Assembly: GCA_016787895.1 (NCBI GenBank)
Contig: JAEUTN010000014.1
Coordinates: forward strand, 186,001 to 250,000
Direction: 5' to 3'
DNA from: Bacteroidia bacterium
GTDB lineage: Bacteria > Bacteroidota > Bacteroidia > B-17B0 > Aurantibacillaceae
Length of the DNA: 64,000 nucleotides
Under the pieces are notes generated by a model. That model was given only the letters and a program-made list of their open reading frames with translations. It was not told the origin of the DNA and did not search any database. A program made the position numbers and the translations under genes. Of the stretch, positions 25,288 to 35,333 are shown piece by piece; positions within the stretch are counted from its first letter, which is position 1, and every line of letters begins with the position of its first letter.

Positions 25288-27192
25288 ATGAAAAAACTAA
25301 AACTCCTTCCGCTTTTATTTTTTATGTGCGCTTTGCCCTATTCCAACACGGCACAAGTTCTTTGGACAAGTACCTTAAACACTATCCCCTCCGGCTCCAA
25401 TGGCAATATTGGAACCAACAACAACCGAAGTTTTAATATCTATACAAACAACCAGTTGCGATTTAAAGTTGATTCTTTGGGGAACCTTACTTTTGCAGGA
25501 TTAGCAGGCGGCATTAACGATCATCTGTTGGTGGTTCAACCTAACGGCAGATTAGGTCTTGCTGCAGCGGGTGCTTTCACTACAAACACCAATAACTTTC
25601 TCAGGCAGGATGGTACCTGGGCACCGATGCCGGGTGCTGCAGGAGCCTTTACCCTGAACGGACAAAATTTAATTACTGCCCCGGGCATTAAGCTGGGCAT
25701 TGGTACTGCCGCGCCTGTAAATGAACTCGAGGTGGTTGGTAATACCGAGGCTTCGGGAAGTTCGATTGTTGGTGACAAAATGTTTTTAGGTCCTCCTCAG
25801 GATTACGCCATTATGAAATACATTCCTGCCACAGCCAACTACCCTGCTGTGTTTACCATTGGCGGGGGTGGTGCCAACAATCCTGCCAACCCTAGCCCCG
25901 GAAATCCATACAATCCTTCTCCGGGTCATGGCAATGGGGAACACAGTCCCGATCCACTTCCCGACATGGCTTGTATTGTGGGAGAATCCAATCCCAACGC
26001 GCTACCACCCAGTGCAACCATTTTGAACAATGTGCTTTGCGTAAAAAAAGTCATACAACAATCCCCTATTGCAGCAGCAATGGCCGGTAACATCAACATC
26101 GGTCACAATGGATTTAATGCCTTTATTGAAACTCAGGGTGGTACCCTGAATCAGGGGCCACACGAAGGCGATCTTTTTATCAACTCAAAATGCAACCGTA
26201 GTGTGTATGTGTTCAGCAATTCCAATTCCTTTGCCCCAGGGCTCAGCAGCATTATGTCGATCGACGGCAAACTGAATGTGAGCAGCCAGGTGCAAATTGG
26301 TAACTCAGGTGCCACAGCTTTTCAACCGGCCAATACACAGCTTTATTTGTATTCACCACCCACCACTCCAATCGGCATGAAAGTAAGGCATGGTGGAGGA
26401 GGAGAGTCGGCGATAAAAGTGATTGAATTATCTGATAACGACAGAGGGCTTGCTGTATACAGAGGGACACCAACAGCGGATGGTAACGAACGATTTTCGG
26501 TATTGGGGGATGGGAAAACATCCATTTTCACCAGTAATGCCGATGCTTTAGTTGTAGCAGATGCCAATTCACCCGCGCAAATTAATTTCCGCGTGCTGAA
26601 AGACGGAGCTTCCAGAATCAGCACCTCGAACTCCGATGCTCTTACCATTGCGGATGCTTTAAATGCCAATCAGGTGAACTTTAAATTAAGCAACAACGGA
26701 TCGGCTCAGTTTTTAAACATGCCCGGCCTGAATAAAGCCGTGGTAATTAAAAACACCAGTCTCAACGAGGTGTTTTCCGTTTCAGGAAACGGGTATACCG
26801 AAATTGGCGTGTATTCACCAAGCGGAATGCCAAAACCTTATAACTCCACTTACGCCAGAGCTCTTACCATCCGTGACCTCACCAACAACCGCGACATTTT
26901 TGTGGTGCGTTCGGATGGGGTGGCTTATGCCCGGGAGGTGGAAATCAGTTTATCTGCCACCTTTCCCGATTATGTATTTGATGCCTGCTACGAATTAAAA
27001 CCCCTCAGCGAAGTGAGTGCTTATATTCAAAACAACAAACACCTGCCTGGTTTTGAGAGTGCCGCGTTTTATGAAAAGAACGGATTGAATGTAAATACCC
27101 TGCTGATTAAACAACAGGAAAAAATTGAGGAGCTCACATTATACCTCATTGCATTGGAAAAACGCCTCAGCGAACTTGAAGTGAAACATTAA
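25288..27192 (+). CDS. Secreted tail-fibre-like surface protein
   Basis: The 634-residue protein starts with a signal peptide (MKKLKLLPLLFFMCALPYS, then NTAQ). The N-terminal part reads like Bacteroidota tail-fibre adhesins (NQLRFKVDSLGNLTF, DGTWAPMPG, LGIGTAAPVNELEVVG). The middle has repeated strand units ending in DGxxRISTSNSDAL. The C-terminus (YVFDACYELKPLSEVSAYI, then NKHLPGFESA and a Leu-rich coiled coil IKQQEKIEELTLYLIALEKR) is a conserved ending of this type, which probably trimerises. No T9SS sorting tail is apparent, so its export route is unclear. It is the first gene of a three-gene operon, 11 bases before the next. Confidence 0.75.
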   Translation: MKKLKLLPLLFFMCALPYSNTAQVLWTSTLNTIPSGSNGNIGTNNNRSFNIYTNNQLRFKVDSLGNLTFAGLAGGINDHLLVVQPNGRLGLAAAGAFTTNTNNFLRQDGTWAPMPGAAGAFTLNGQNLITAPGIKLGIGTAAPVNELEVVGNTEASGSSIVGDKMFLGPPQDYAIMKYIPATANYPAVFTIGGGGANNPANPSPGNPYNPSPGHGNGEHSPDPLPDMACIVGESNPNALPPSATILNNVLCVKKVIQQSPIAAAMAGNINIGHNGFNAFIETQGGTLNQGPHEGDLFINSKCNRSVYVFSNSNSFAPGLSSIMSIDGKLNVSSQVQIGNSGATAFQPANTQLYLYSPPTTPIGMKVRHGGGGESAIKVIELSDNDRGLAVYRGTPTADGNERFSVLGDGKTSIFTSNADALVVADANSPAQINFRVLKDGASRISTSNSDALTIADALNANQVNFKLSNNGSAQFLNMPGLNKAVVIKNTSLNEVFSVSGNGYTEIGVYSPSGMPKPYNSTYARALTIRDLTNNRDIFVVRSDGVAYAREVEISLSATFPDYVFDACYELKPLSEVSAYIQNNKHLPGFESAAFYEKNGLNVNTLLIKQQEKIEELTLYLIALEKRLSELEVKH

Positions 27193-27203
27193 ACGCCTTA
27201 TCC

Positions 27204-27644
27204 ATGAAAACAACTCACATTCATTTTCTGGTGCTGCTGGCCTGTTGCGTGCCAGCAATAAACAAAGCCCAGGAGGAAAAGCTGGTTTTTAGTTACGACA
27301 GCCATGGCAATCTTATCGAACGGAAATTACAGGTGTTTCCTCTCTTCCGTTTGACGAATCCCGATCAGCCTGCGGATTCTACTGTCATTCCTTCACCTCA
27401 GCCTTTGAGCATTTATCCCAACCCGGCCAATGATAAACTTGTTGTGGAGGGGCTTTTACCCGAAGAGGTGAAACGAGCCGAGGTAACGCTCATTAACCCG
27501 GCGGGACAGGTGATGTTACGCGATTATTATTACGGGGAAGCCAAAACCATTCCGGTAAGCGACCTGGGTAATGGCATTTACATCCTCTCGTTTAAATACT
27601 CTCAGAAAGAAAATTTTGCTTACAAAATAGTGGTTGCACATTAA
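27204..27644 (+). CDS. Short secreted protein with T9SS type A sorting domain
   Basis: The 146-residue protein has a signal peptide (FLVLLACCVPAINKAQ) and, after a Pro-rich linker, a full type A sorting domain: LSIYPNPANDKLVVEG, VTLINPAGQVML, ISVSDLGNGIY-type motif (IPVSDLGNGIYILSF) and the final YKIVVAH. The remaining mature part is only about 40 residues (LVFSYDSHGNLIERKLQVF), which resembles an RHS/YD-type strand. It is cell-surface bound through T9SS. It lies between the tail-fibre-like gene and the RHS gene, 17 bases before the latter. Its role in that operon is unknown. Confidence 0.82.
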   Translation: MKTTHIHFLVLLACCVPAINKAQEEKLVFSYDSHGNLIERKLQVFPLFRLTNPDQPADSTVIPSPQPLSIYPNPANDKLVVEGLLPEEVKRAEVTLINPAGQVMLRDYYYGEAKTIPVSDLGNGIYILSFKYSQKENFAYKIVVAH

Positions 27645-27661
27645 CCTCAAATCGTTTTGTC

Positions 27662-30600
27662 ATGAAAACCATAATCAGATTTATTTTATCCGGTTTCCTT
27701 ATTGGATACTTCTGGATAGACAGCCTCAGGCTGTTGGGTCAAAATCCAAACAACATTACCATCACCAATCCCCCGATCAATCACGCGGTGGATTCATACA
27801 CCAGGGCGCAGGTAAGCATAAATTTAAAGCCGGGGTTTAAGTATGGAGCCATTTCAGGCGGGGCCAGTCATTTGCTGAACCTTAACATCAGTACCTTACC
27901 ATCATTTGTAAGTAACCATTACAGTTCCATTAACAATCCCTACCAATCCTGCTCAGGAACCATTGACCTGAACAAGGTGGTTGGGGAGACGGAGGGGAAT
28001 TTAACGGTAAGCAAAACCGGCGCAGCCATCTATTCTGTTCCAATATTTCGCTCACCAGGGACAAACAATGTGGCGCCGGAAGTTTCGGTTTATTACAACA
28101 GTCAATCGGGTTACGGTTTGTTGGGTTTTGGATGCCACCTTCAAGCCTATTCAAGCATTGGCAGAATTGGGAAAATACCCATGAACGATGGAACCTTCAG
28201 TAGCGTCGATCTGTCGATAAACGATCACTTTGCTCTGGATGGTTCGAAACTGGTATTAACCAGTGGAACACATGGTGCCAACAACGCCATGTACAAAACT
28301 GAAATTGAAACTTATGTTACAATAACTGCACATAATCAGCAGGGACAAGGACCCCAGTGGTTTGAACTCAAAACATCCAACGGTACTGTAATGGAGTTTG
28401 GTAACACACCCGATTCAAGACAAACCGGTTTAAACAACAACACCGTGTTGTCGTGGAGAATCAACAAATGCACCGATGCGAACGGAAATTACATTACCTA
28501 TACTTATACCGATTTTCAGGGCGAAAGTGTGTTAAACACCATCCAATACACAGGAAATGCGAATGCTGGACTTCAACCCTACAACAGCATTTCCTTCTCC
28601 TATATTCCACTTGCCGAAAAATCGAGCTACTACCTGAATTCAGCGCATTTTAAAAAAGCTGCACTTCTTAAAAGTATCATTTCGAAATGTGAAGGCACCG
28701 TTGCTCGCACCTATACCTTTGATTACGATTGGAACAATAAAAAAACCATTTTAAAGAAAATAACAGAAGCCGACGCTTTAGGGAATGAATTGAACGGAAC
28801 AGAGATTTGCTGGGGAGATCTGAATGCCTATCAGGGTTATCAGAATACTCAAAGCGCTAAATTATTTTCAAATGTATCGGATTATACCAACCTCAAGTCG
28901 GTGATCTCTGCCGATATCAACGGAGATGGTTTTTCTGATGCTGTTTGTTTGTATAAATCACCAATAGCGGTAAAAATTCAAAGAAACAGCATCCTCCCAA
29001 TCTTTGGCACTCCCCTGCCAAACCAAAGTTTAAGCTTTTCGACAATTATGAACGACAACACCTATTACCCTTCGCATCAACTGAATGTACTTTTGGGGGC
29101 CTATGCCGTTGATGATGATTTTGATAATGTTCAGGATGTATATACCATAACCAAAGAAATAGGCAGCTTGAACTACTCCATAGATAAGATCAGTTCCATT
29201 GGCTTTTCAGGCAACATCACGAACCATAGCTTTTGCACCAATTTGCTTAATCCTTACAATCCAGCTTTCTCCCCTTCACAATTTATCTTTAACAGAACGG
29301 ATTACGATGGTGATGGGCTCATCGATGAGTTGATCATTGACCCTGAAAACATAAAACTGAGTACTGCTCAGGGCGCATTTCAGATTGCTGTTCCGAATCC
29401 CAATACTGTTACCCGCCCAATAGACATCAATGGAGACGGCACCACAGAATTTATCTCATATAGAAAGGTAAACAACGATATGGACGTGGAGTTTACTTTA
29501 TACCAGATGAATAAATTCGTGCACCCTCACGTATACAACGTGATCAGCACCTTTACTTATCCTTTTGTTCAAGTGTTTTCTCAACTAACCACATCCAAAA
29601 ATTACCTGAACCACATCAGCATAGGCGATTTCAATGGGGATCAGAACATGGATCTGGCATACATGAACGGAGACCTTGACAAACTTTTTATTTTGTACAG
29701 TGATGGAACAGGGTTTCTCAGCCCTCAGCAGGTGAATACATTCATTCCAATCAATCCGCTCCAGGGAAGTGCAGAATTTGTGTTGAATTGCAATGATTTG
29801 AACAACGACGGCAAGACGGATATAACAATTACAAATGATGCGAATAACGTGAACAGTCCTTTGCCGAATTACTTCACATACTATTCAATTGGAGATAATC
29901 CATTCATTCCCGGTCCGAGTTACAAAGGCCGGTTTACGTATACCGCTTTTGAATACCAGGTTGTTGAAAAAACAGGCTTCTTAAAATACGAAACCAAAAC
30001 CTATACCGGAGGTTATGCTTCAGGAATCAAGCTGGAGGCGGATTATAACGGGGATGGATACATGGATGTTCTATCCGTTAATGATCCGGCAACTGATGCC
30101 GTAATCTGCAATAATGCTTCGGGCATTTCAAATCTGGCCGTCAGCACAATCTTTACCGGCTTAAAGCGCAAAATCGAAATAGGCTATGGCAACATATTGA
30201 ATGAAATTTACCTGGGTAATGGTTCAAACAAAGAAGAGGTGTATCGAAACTCTGTTGAGTATTTTGTACCAGGTAGCCCTGCACAAACCGTCTTTAACCA
30301 CCCCTTCTACAAATACAAGCCAAATTTATTTTGTGTACACACAGTATCCTCCTCAAGTGGTTTTGACTTTCAAATCGTAAAACAAACAAAGTACTTTTAT
30401 GAAAACGCCATACTGCACATATTAGGCCGGGGGTTTTTGGGTTTTGAAAAGGTTTACCACTATGACCCAGAAACAAAATTAGGAAATACTATTACCAACG
30501 ACTTTTTTAACAACATGCAAATGCCCTATGCCATAAGTGATGAAGGTCATACTTTTCAACCCTGGTTGAGTACATTAAAAGCTGTACCAAGCCTGATTCA

Positions 30601-33600
30601 TAATGTTTTGTTAAGGAAAACCGAAAAACATTACACTATTGTAAACCTCACGCACACCAAATTTATCAATCACCACAAAACAGTATTTACCGATTTTGTT
30701 AATTCTCAAAAGTATGAAACAGATATCACTTATGACGTGAATAACAGTGGCAAAGCTCTTTCAAGCGTTACTAGTTTCAGAGACTGGTCGGGGAACTTAC
30801 TGAGAACTGAAAGTGATGTTAACACCTATGTGCAGGTAGCAGGACTTTATAAAATCAGTTCCAGCACATCCAGTAAAATACAGATAGGTGAATTGCCCTA
30901 TGTTCGAACTAAAATATACACGTATGACGGGCAGGGACGGCTTCTATCCATTGTAAACGATCCAACATTTGGGAACCAATCATTGCAAATCGGCTTTTCC
31001 GCTTACAACGTTTTTGGTCAGGCCCTCGCGAAAACCACTTCAGCAGGTGATATCACACCGAGAAGCAATCAAATTCTCTACGATTCTAAAGGTCGGTTTA
31101 TTACCAAAGAAATCAGTGAAATAGGAGATATACTTGAATACGTAGTAGAGCCTGTTTATGGAAATATCATTCAGGAAACAGGCATCACGGGATTAATCAT
31201 ACGCAAAGAATACGATGGCTTGGGTCGAATCACAAAAGTCAGTTTGCCGAACAATGCCATCAATAAGTTCAGTATTCAATGGGATGACCCTTCCAATTCA
31301 TATTACCAATACACCAACATACCCGGCAGGCTTGGTGTATATTCTGTTAAATCTGAAATTGAATCCAAACCGGTCACTAAACAGTATTATGCCTCCAATC
31401 TCCTGTTAAGGGAAGAAACACAAGGCCAGAGCGATTTAGTTTTCACTGATTACAAGTACAATCACAATTTTAATCCTGCCTATGCAGAAGGGTGTTTGCT
31501 TGAAAAAACCGAACCCCATTATAATTCCCAGCCCAATTACCTGGTAACACGCTACGAATACGAAACCACTTTATTCAGAAAGCAGAGAGAGGATCTCTAT
31601 CTTTTAAATCAAGGCACTTATGTGGCTAAAAATATATCCTCAATCTATCAATACAACAACTTCAGCACAGCCTCAACATACAATTACAAGTATGAAACAA
31701 CTCTTGATCAATTAGGCAACCAGGTCATACACGAATACAATACCGCTGGTCAAAAATTGAAAACAAGGAATATCGGAACCGGAACGGCTCCTTCACAAAG
31801 AGCTGAATATTCCTACGCCAGTAACGGAGAACCCAAATTGGTTGACGTGTATCATAACATGAGTCCTCAGCCTGTGACTACAACTTTTGGTTTTGATCCA
31901 TTGGGAAGACAAAACAGCATTACTGACCCAAGTGCTGGTCCTTATCTATACGAATTCAACACCATTGGGGAAATGACCAAGTGTACCAAGCCCGGAAATC
32001 AGATTACCCAGTTTTCCTACGATCTTATTGGCCGGCTTACATCAAAAACCAGCCCTTCAGGTGTTACATCCTACCAATACGTAAGCGCATCGGCCGGAAA
32101 AAATAAAATTCAGCAAATTGTTGGTCCCAATTCAACAACCAATTTTCAATACGATAATAATGGGACATTGATAGAAGGCAGAGAAACCATTGGCAACAAA
32201 ACCTTCATCAGTGAATACAGCGCTGACAAATATGGCAGAACCATTGAGCATAAATTTCCCAGTGGCTTTGTGGCTAAATACACGTATGATGGGCTTGACA
32301 ATTTGAACCGCATAAGCGACGGAAACAACAACACCATTTGGCAATTAGGTTCACTCAGTGCCAGCGGTGAAATATTAAACCACTCGTATGGCAATGGTAT
32401 ATCGGTAGTAAATACCATTGATGACCTGCATTATTCCATTCAGGTGGAATACAATTCCATTTGCAAATTATCCTACGCTTATGATATTCAAACCGCAAGT
32501 TTAAAATCAAGAAGTTATGAGAGGTATTACGGTGGTTTTCCTATATTAAAAGAAGATTTTACTTACGATGGGCTTGACCGTTTGAATAAGACGGAACAGG
32601 TTACCCCCATCGGCAATAATGTGATTCAAACCAACCAACTTAGTTTTGATGATCAAAGCAATATTACCCATAAGGACGATGCCGGTGATTACCATTACTC
32701 CAATCCTGCAAGCCCTTACCAGCTCACCTCAATGAGTAATCTTGTGAACAATGTAAGTTTAAACACTCTTAATGTTTTTTATAACGACCTTGACAAAGTG
32801 AGTCAGATTACAGAACAGAGTTCAAACAAATCGTTTCAATTTACCTATGGAAACGACGGACAGAGGATCAGAATGGACCATTCAAGTCTTGGAAACCTGC
32901 AATATTCGAGATATTACGCGGATAACTACGATCTTGAAGAAAGCTCATCCGGTTCAAGAGAGTGGACTTACATCTACGCCCCAAGCGGTATTTGCGCAGT
33001 GTATTACAACAATAATGGAATTAAACAGCTTTTGTATACTGTCACTGACCATCTTGGAAGCCCTTTGGCTTTATTAAACGCCGGTCAAAACGTAGTGGAA
33101 GAAGCCTCTTTCGATTCCTGGGGCAGAAGAAGAAACAGCAACAACTGGTCATACTCCAATGTAAGTTTGCCCTCGATCATGTTAAGAGGCTATGAGATGC
33201 ATGAGCATTTGGATGAGGTTAGCCTCATCAATATGAATGGCAGGGTTTATGATCAGGTTTTAGGACGCTTCATTCAGCCCGATGCGTTTATTCAGGACCC
33301 TCAGGTTATCGCCAATTTTAACAGGTATGCCTATTGTTTGAATAATCCACTGAAGTACTCTGATCCCAGTGGTAACTGGATTGGAATTGTATCATGGCCA
33401 ATGGGATTTTTAACAAACCTCCTGGGAAATCTAGTAGAAGGTGGGCATGCCAATCCGTTTCAAGATGCTGCCGACCAAACCAATTGGTTTTTTAACACAA
33501 TGAACGAGGCTACACAAATTCCTGTGTACAACAATGGAAATACCCAGGTTAGCATTGGACTCGATGTCTTTGCAATGGGTATTAACGTGAGTGCAAGTCA

Positions 33601-34303
33601 TCAAACAGAACACATGTCTTTTGGTGTTTCTGTTGGTGTTGGGGTGGGTGGTTTTAATGCCAGTGGAAACATCTCCTTCCAATCCTCTTCCGGATTTGGA
33701 GTAAGCATAGGAGGAGGAGTTGGAAGTAATATGTATTCGTATGGAGGCGCGGTCAATTACAATGGCAACGGCGCAAGTTATTATCAAACCCATTATGGCA
33801 GTGCTTCCAATAATCCCAGTGGTTCACCCAATCCACAAACCGTTGGGGGTGTCTCAGTTTTTGGAAAAAACTGGTCGGTACGCATGGAAAATGATTTTCT
33901 TGCCGGTACAGGCGATAAATGGAGAACCGGAGCCTTTGAAGTGTCGGTAGGTAAGTTTTCGGTTGGGTTCACTATTTATACAAATGAGCAAAAAGAGACA
34001 GACCCCGTGGTAAATACCCCGAGTCCTATTCATGGAGCAAATAACCGACCACGTACTAAATCACTCGGTACCTGGGAAAACGGCCTGGTTTATGATGCCC
34101 CTATCTGGTTTGGTTATAATACAGGAATGGGAGTTTCAAGAATTGGGTACAGCCACAAATATGTTCAGGACTTTTTTCAAAACGGCATTCATAAATGGAT
34201 ACCTTTTGGACATCAAAACTACTACCTGAAATATGTAGAAGGCATTAATCACGGCTATGGCTACAATGGGTTTTATAATCAATTTTCGTTGTATGGTAAA
34301 TGA
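27662..34303 (+). CDS. Giant RHS-repeat protein with toxin-like C-terminal tip
   Basis: The 2213-residue protein has a signal-like N-terminus, a SpvB/TcdB-like region (about 100-400: GAAIYSVPIFRSPGTNNVAP), FG-GAP/VCBS loops (DINGDGFSDAVCLY, DYDGDGLIDELI, DINGDGTTEFIS, DFNGDQNMDLAYM), a long run of YD/RHS repeats, and the RHS core near 1780-1900 (DHLGSPLALLNAG, NGRVYDQVLGRFIQPD, NRYAYCLNNPLKYSDPSG). Proteolysis after DPSGNW would free a tip of about 310 residues. Its Gly-rich part and SVRMENDFLAGTGDKWRTG resemble the predicted 'toxin 23' domain of polymorphic toxins; I cannot confirm this without a profile search. No immunity gene follows. Confidence 0.88.
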   Translation: MKTIIRFILSGFLIGYFWIDSLRLLGQNPNNITITNPPINHAVDSYTRAQVSINLKPGFKYGAISGGASHLLNLNISTLPSFVSNHYSSINNPYQSCSGTIDLNKVVGETEGNLTVSKTGAAIYSVPIFRSPGTNNVAPEVSVYYNSQSGYGLLGFGCHLQAYSSIGRIGKIPMNDGTFSSVDLSINDHFALDGSKLVLTSGTHGANNAMYKTEIETYVTITAHNQQGQGPQWFELKTSNGTVMEFGNTPDSRQTGLNNNTVLSWRINKCTDANGNYITYTYTDFQGESVLNTIQYTGNANAGLQPYNSISFSYIPLAEKSSYYLNSAHFKKAALLKSIISKCEGTVARTYTFDYDWNNKKTILKKITEADALGNELNGTEICWGDLNAYQGYQNTQSAKLFSNVSDYTNLKSVISADINGDGFSDAVCLYKSPIAVKIQRNSILPIFGTPLPNQSLSFSTIMNDNTYYPSHQLNVLLGAYAVDDDFDNVQDVYTITKEIGSLNYSIDKISSIGFSGNITNHSFCTNLLNPYNPAFSPSQFIFNRTDYDGDGLIDELIIDPENIKLSTAQGAFQIAVPNPNTVTRPIDINGDGTTEFISYRKVNNDMDVEFTLYQMNKFVHPHVYNVISTFTYPFVQVFSQLTTSKNYLNHISIGDFNGDQNMDLAYMNGDLDKLFILYSDGTGFLSPQQVNTFIPINPLQGSAEFVLNCNDLNNDGKTDITITNDANNVNSPLPNYFTYYSIGDNPFIPGPSYKGRFTYTAFEYQVVEKTGFLKYETKTYTGGYASGIKLEADYNGDGYMDVLSVNDPATDAVICNNASGISNLAVSTIFTGLKRKIEIGYGNILNEIYLGNGSNKEEVYRNSVEYFVPGSPAQTVFNHPFYKYKPNLFCVHTVSSSSGFDFQIVKQTKYFYENAILHILGRGFLGFEKVYHYDPETKLGNTITNDFFNNMQMPYAISDEGHTFQPWLSTLKAVPSLIHNVLLRKTEKHYTIVNLTHTKFINHHKTVFTDFVNSQKYETDITYDVNNSGKALSSVTSFRDWSGNLLRTESDVNTYVQVAGLYKISSSTSSKIQIGELPYVRTKIYTYDGQGRLLSIVNDPTFGNQSLQIGFSAYNVFGQALAKTTSAGDITPRSNQILYDSKGRFITKEISEIGDILEYVVEPVYGNIIQETGITGLIIRKEYDGLGRITKVSLPNNAINKFSIQWDDPSNSYYQYTNIPGRLGVYSVKSEIESKPVTKQYYASNLLLREETQGQSDLVFTDYKYNHNFNPAYAEGCLLEKTEPHYNSQPNYLVTRYEYETTLFRKQREDLYLLNQGTYVAKNISSIYQYNNFSTASTYNYKYETTLDQLGNQVIHEYNTAGQKLKTRNIGTGTAPSQRAEYSYASNGEPKLVDVYHNMSPQPVTTTFGFDPLGRQNSITDPSAGPYLYEFNTIGEMTKCTKPGNQITQFSYDLIGRLTSKTSPSGVTSYQYVSASAGKNKIQQIVGPNSTTNFQYDNNGTLIEGRETIGNKTFISEYSADKYGRTIEHKFPSGFVAKYTYDGLDNLNRISDGNNNTIWQLGSLSASGEILNHSYGNGISVVNTIDDLHYSIQVEYNSICKLSYAYDIQTASLKSRSYERYYGGFPILKEDFTYDGLDRLNKTEQVTPIGNNVIQTNQLSFDDQSNITHKDDAGDYHYSNPASPYQLTSMSNLVNNVSLNTLNVFYNDLDKVSQITEQSSNKSFQFTYGNDGQRIRMDHSSLGNLQYSRYYADNYDLEESSSGSREWTYIYAPSGICAVYYNNNGIKQLLYTVTDHLGSPLALLNAGQNVVEEASFDSWGRRRNSNNWSYSNVSLPSIMLRGYEMHEHLDEVSLINMNGRVYDQVLGRFIQPDAFIQDPQVIANFNRYAYCLNNPLKYSDPSGNWIGIVSWPMGFLTNLLGNLVEGGHANPFQDAADQTNWFFNTMNEATQIPVYNNGNTQVSIGLDVFAMGINVSASHQTEHMSFGVSVGVGVGGFNASGNISFQSSSGFGVSIGGGVGSNMYSYGGAVNYNGNGASYYQTHYGSASNNPSGSPNPQTVGGVSVFGKNWSVRMENDFLAGTGDKWRTGAFEVSVGKFSVGFTIYTNEQKETDPVVNTPSPIHGANNRPRTKSLGTWENGLVYDAPIWFGYNTGMGVSRIGYSHKYVQDFFQNGIHKWIPFGHQNYYLKYVEGINHGYGYNGFYNQFSLYGK

Positions 34304-34456
34304 ATTCCGGTATGTTTAACTTTTCTCGCTATTTACCCCGAGCACCTGCAAAAGTGGGCCAAAGTATTTAAAAAATTACTTAACTATGGTCCTGCTGAGC
34401 ATAAGGTAATAAGCAACAACATAAACATCAGTGGCTATTACAAAAAACGCTGGTAA
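34304..34456 (+). pseudogene. Possible displaced toxin-tip remnant, in frame after the RHS stop
   Basis: After the RHS stop the same frame stays open for 50 codons to a TAA at 34454. The conceptual translation has a protein-like middle (YPEHLQKWAKVFKKLLNYG, then PAEHKVISNNINISGYYKKRW) with no start codon of its own. RHS loci are known to carry orphan C-terminal tips left behind after tip exchange. With 50 codons the open frame could be chance, so this is a suggestion. Confidence 0.35.
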
Positions 34457-34569
34457 ATTCAGCCGGATTTAATAGATCACTCTGCAATCTAAGGAGGATG
34501 CATTAAGTAAAACAACAGAAAATTAAAAATCGGTTTGCTTACGAACATTCGGCCGATATTAATTTATCC

Positions 34570-34630
34570 AAGCGCCTGAGCTTGTGACGGCGCCTGAGCT
34601 TGTCGCGGTGCCTGAGCTTGTCGAAGGCAC
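34570..34630 (+). repeat. Three tandem GCCTGAGCTTGT repeats
   Basis: GCCTGAGCTTGTGACGGC, GCCTGAGCTTGTCGCGG and GCCTGAGCTTGTCGAAGGC follow one another at 34573-34628. This is the widespread intergenic repeat that, in one frame, translates to PELVEG. It has extended the open frame of the next gene upstream and misleads start prediction. The remainder of 34457-34572 shows nothing. Confidence 0.75.
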
Positions 34631-34643
34631 CCCATCCCAAACA

Positions 34644-34675
34644 TTTGTTTGCTCCCCTCCCGGGCCCTATCTTTG
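34644..34675 (+). promoter_or_regulatory. Consensus Bacteroidota promoter for the SCO-like pair
   Basis: TTTG (34644-34647), a 20-base spacer and TATCTTTG (34668-34675) fit the consensus fully. The ATG of the next gene is 7 bases past the -7 box, so the transcript is expected to be leaderless or nearly so. Confidence 0.65.
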
Positions 34676-34682
34676 TATCCCT

Positions 34683-35333
34683 ATGAAAAACAAAAAATGG
34701 TTGCTGTTGCTTATCATCGCCTTTCCCTCCCTCTTCTGGCTTATCCTCGAAACCAGCACCATACAATCCAGTAAACTGCCCTATTATGGGCCAAAACTCA
34801 GCCAAAAAGCCGGAGACACCAGCTACTACACGGTGAACACCTCTTTTTACCCACTAGAAGACAAACAAACTACAGGTCCTTCAGTAAAAGCCGCGGATGG
34901 GGCCTTTATCCTCTCCCTGCTCCACCCCAAATACCTCAAAGAAACCTACCGTTTGGAAGGCTTTTGGGAATACCTCAACTACAAAACCGAAAAGATTGCT
35001 CAGATCCCCTTTGTGTTTCTGATTCCCTCAGAAACCGATACCATCAACATCCCTAAAGACCTTAAGGAATTTAAACCCCACCAAAACATCCAATTTTTAC
35101 AATGGAAAGTATCGAGTTACGATAGCCTGTGGAAAACCTATTTTACCGAAAAACCCTATTACATCGATTACAGCTTTTTTGTATTGATTGACGGGCAAAG
35201 CCATGTGCGGGGCTATTACGACATCCGCTACGCTTCAGAAATGAAACGCCTTATTGAAGAATACAAACACCTGCGCCTTAAAGAAGAAAAACAGAAATTA
35301 ATTGAAAGCAATGAAATCAAATCCCGCACTTAA
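34683..35333 (+). CDS. Membrane-anchored SCO-like protein lacking the metal-binding cysteines
   Basis: The start is the ATG at 34683 (KNKKWLLLLIIAFPSLFWLI is an N-terminal membrane anchor); the frame upstream of it is translated repeat. The 216-residue protein aligns at its C-terminus with the SCO protein encoded next: YSFFVLIDGQSHVRGYYDIRYASEMKRLI here, ELFLLIDTKGRIRGMYDGTYAPDVQKLI there. It lacks the CxxxC and the His of SCO proteins, so it cannot bind copper in the known way. The fold is thus probably thioredoxin-like with a changed role, perhaps as a partner of the second protein. The two genes overlap by 23 bases. Confidence 0.65.
   Translation: MKNKKWLLLLIIAFPSLFWLILETSTIQSSKLPYYGPKLSQKAGDTSYYTVNTSFYPLEDKQTTGPSVKAADGAFILSLLHPKYLKETYRLEGFWEYLNYKTEKIAQIPFVFLIPSETDTINIPKDLKEFKPHQNIQFLQWKVSSYDSLWKTYFTEKPYYIDYSFFVLIDGQSHVRGYYDIRYASEMKRLIEEYKHLRLKEEKQKLIESNEIKSRT

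Noticed and set aside
34584..34682. N-terminal extension of the first SCO-like gene (PELVEG-type)
   Set aside because: It is the translation of a known intergenic repeat and lies upstream of a consensus promoter.
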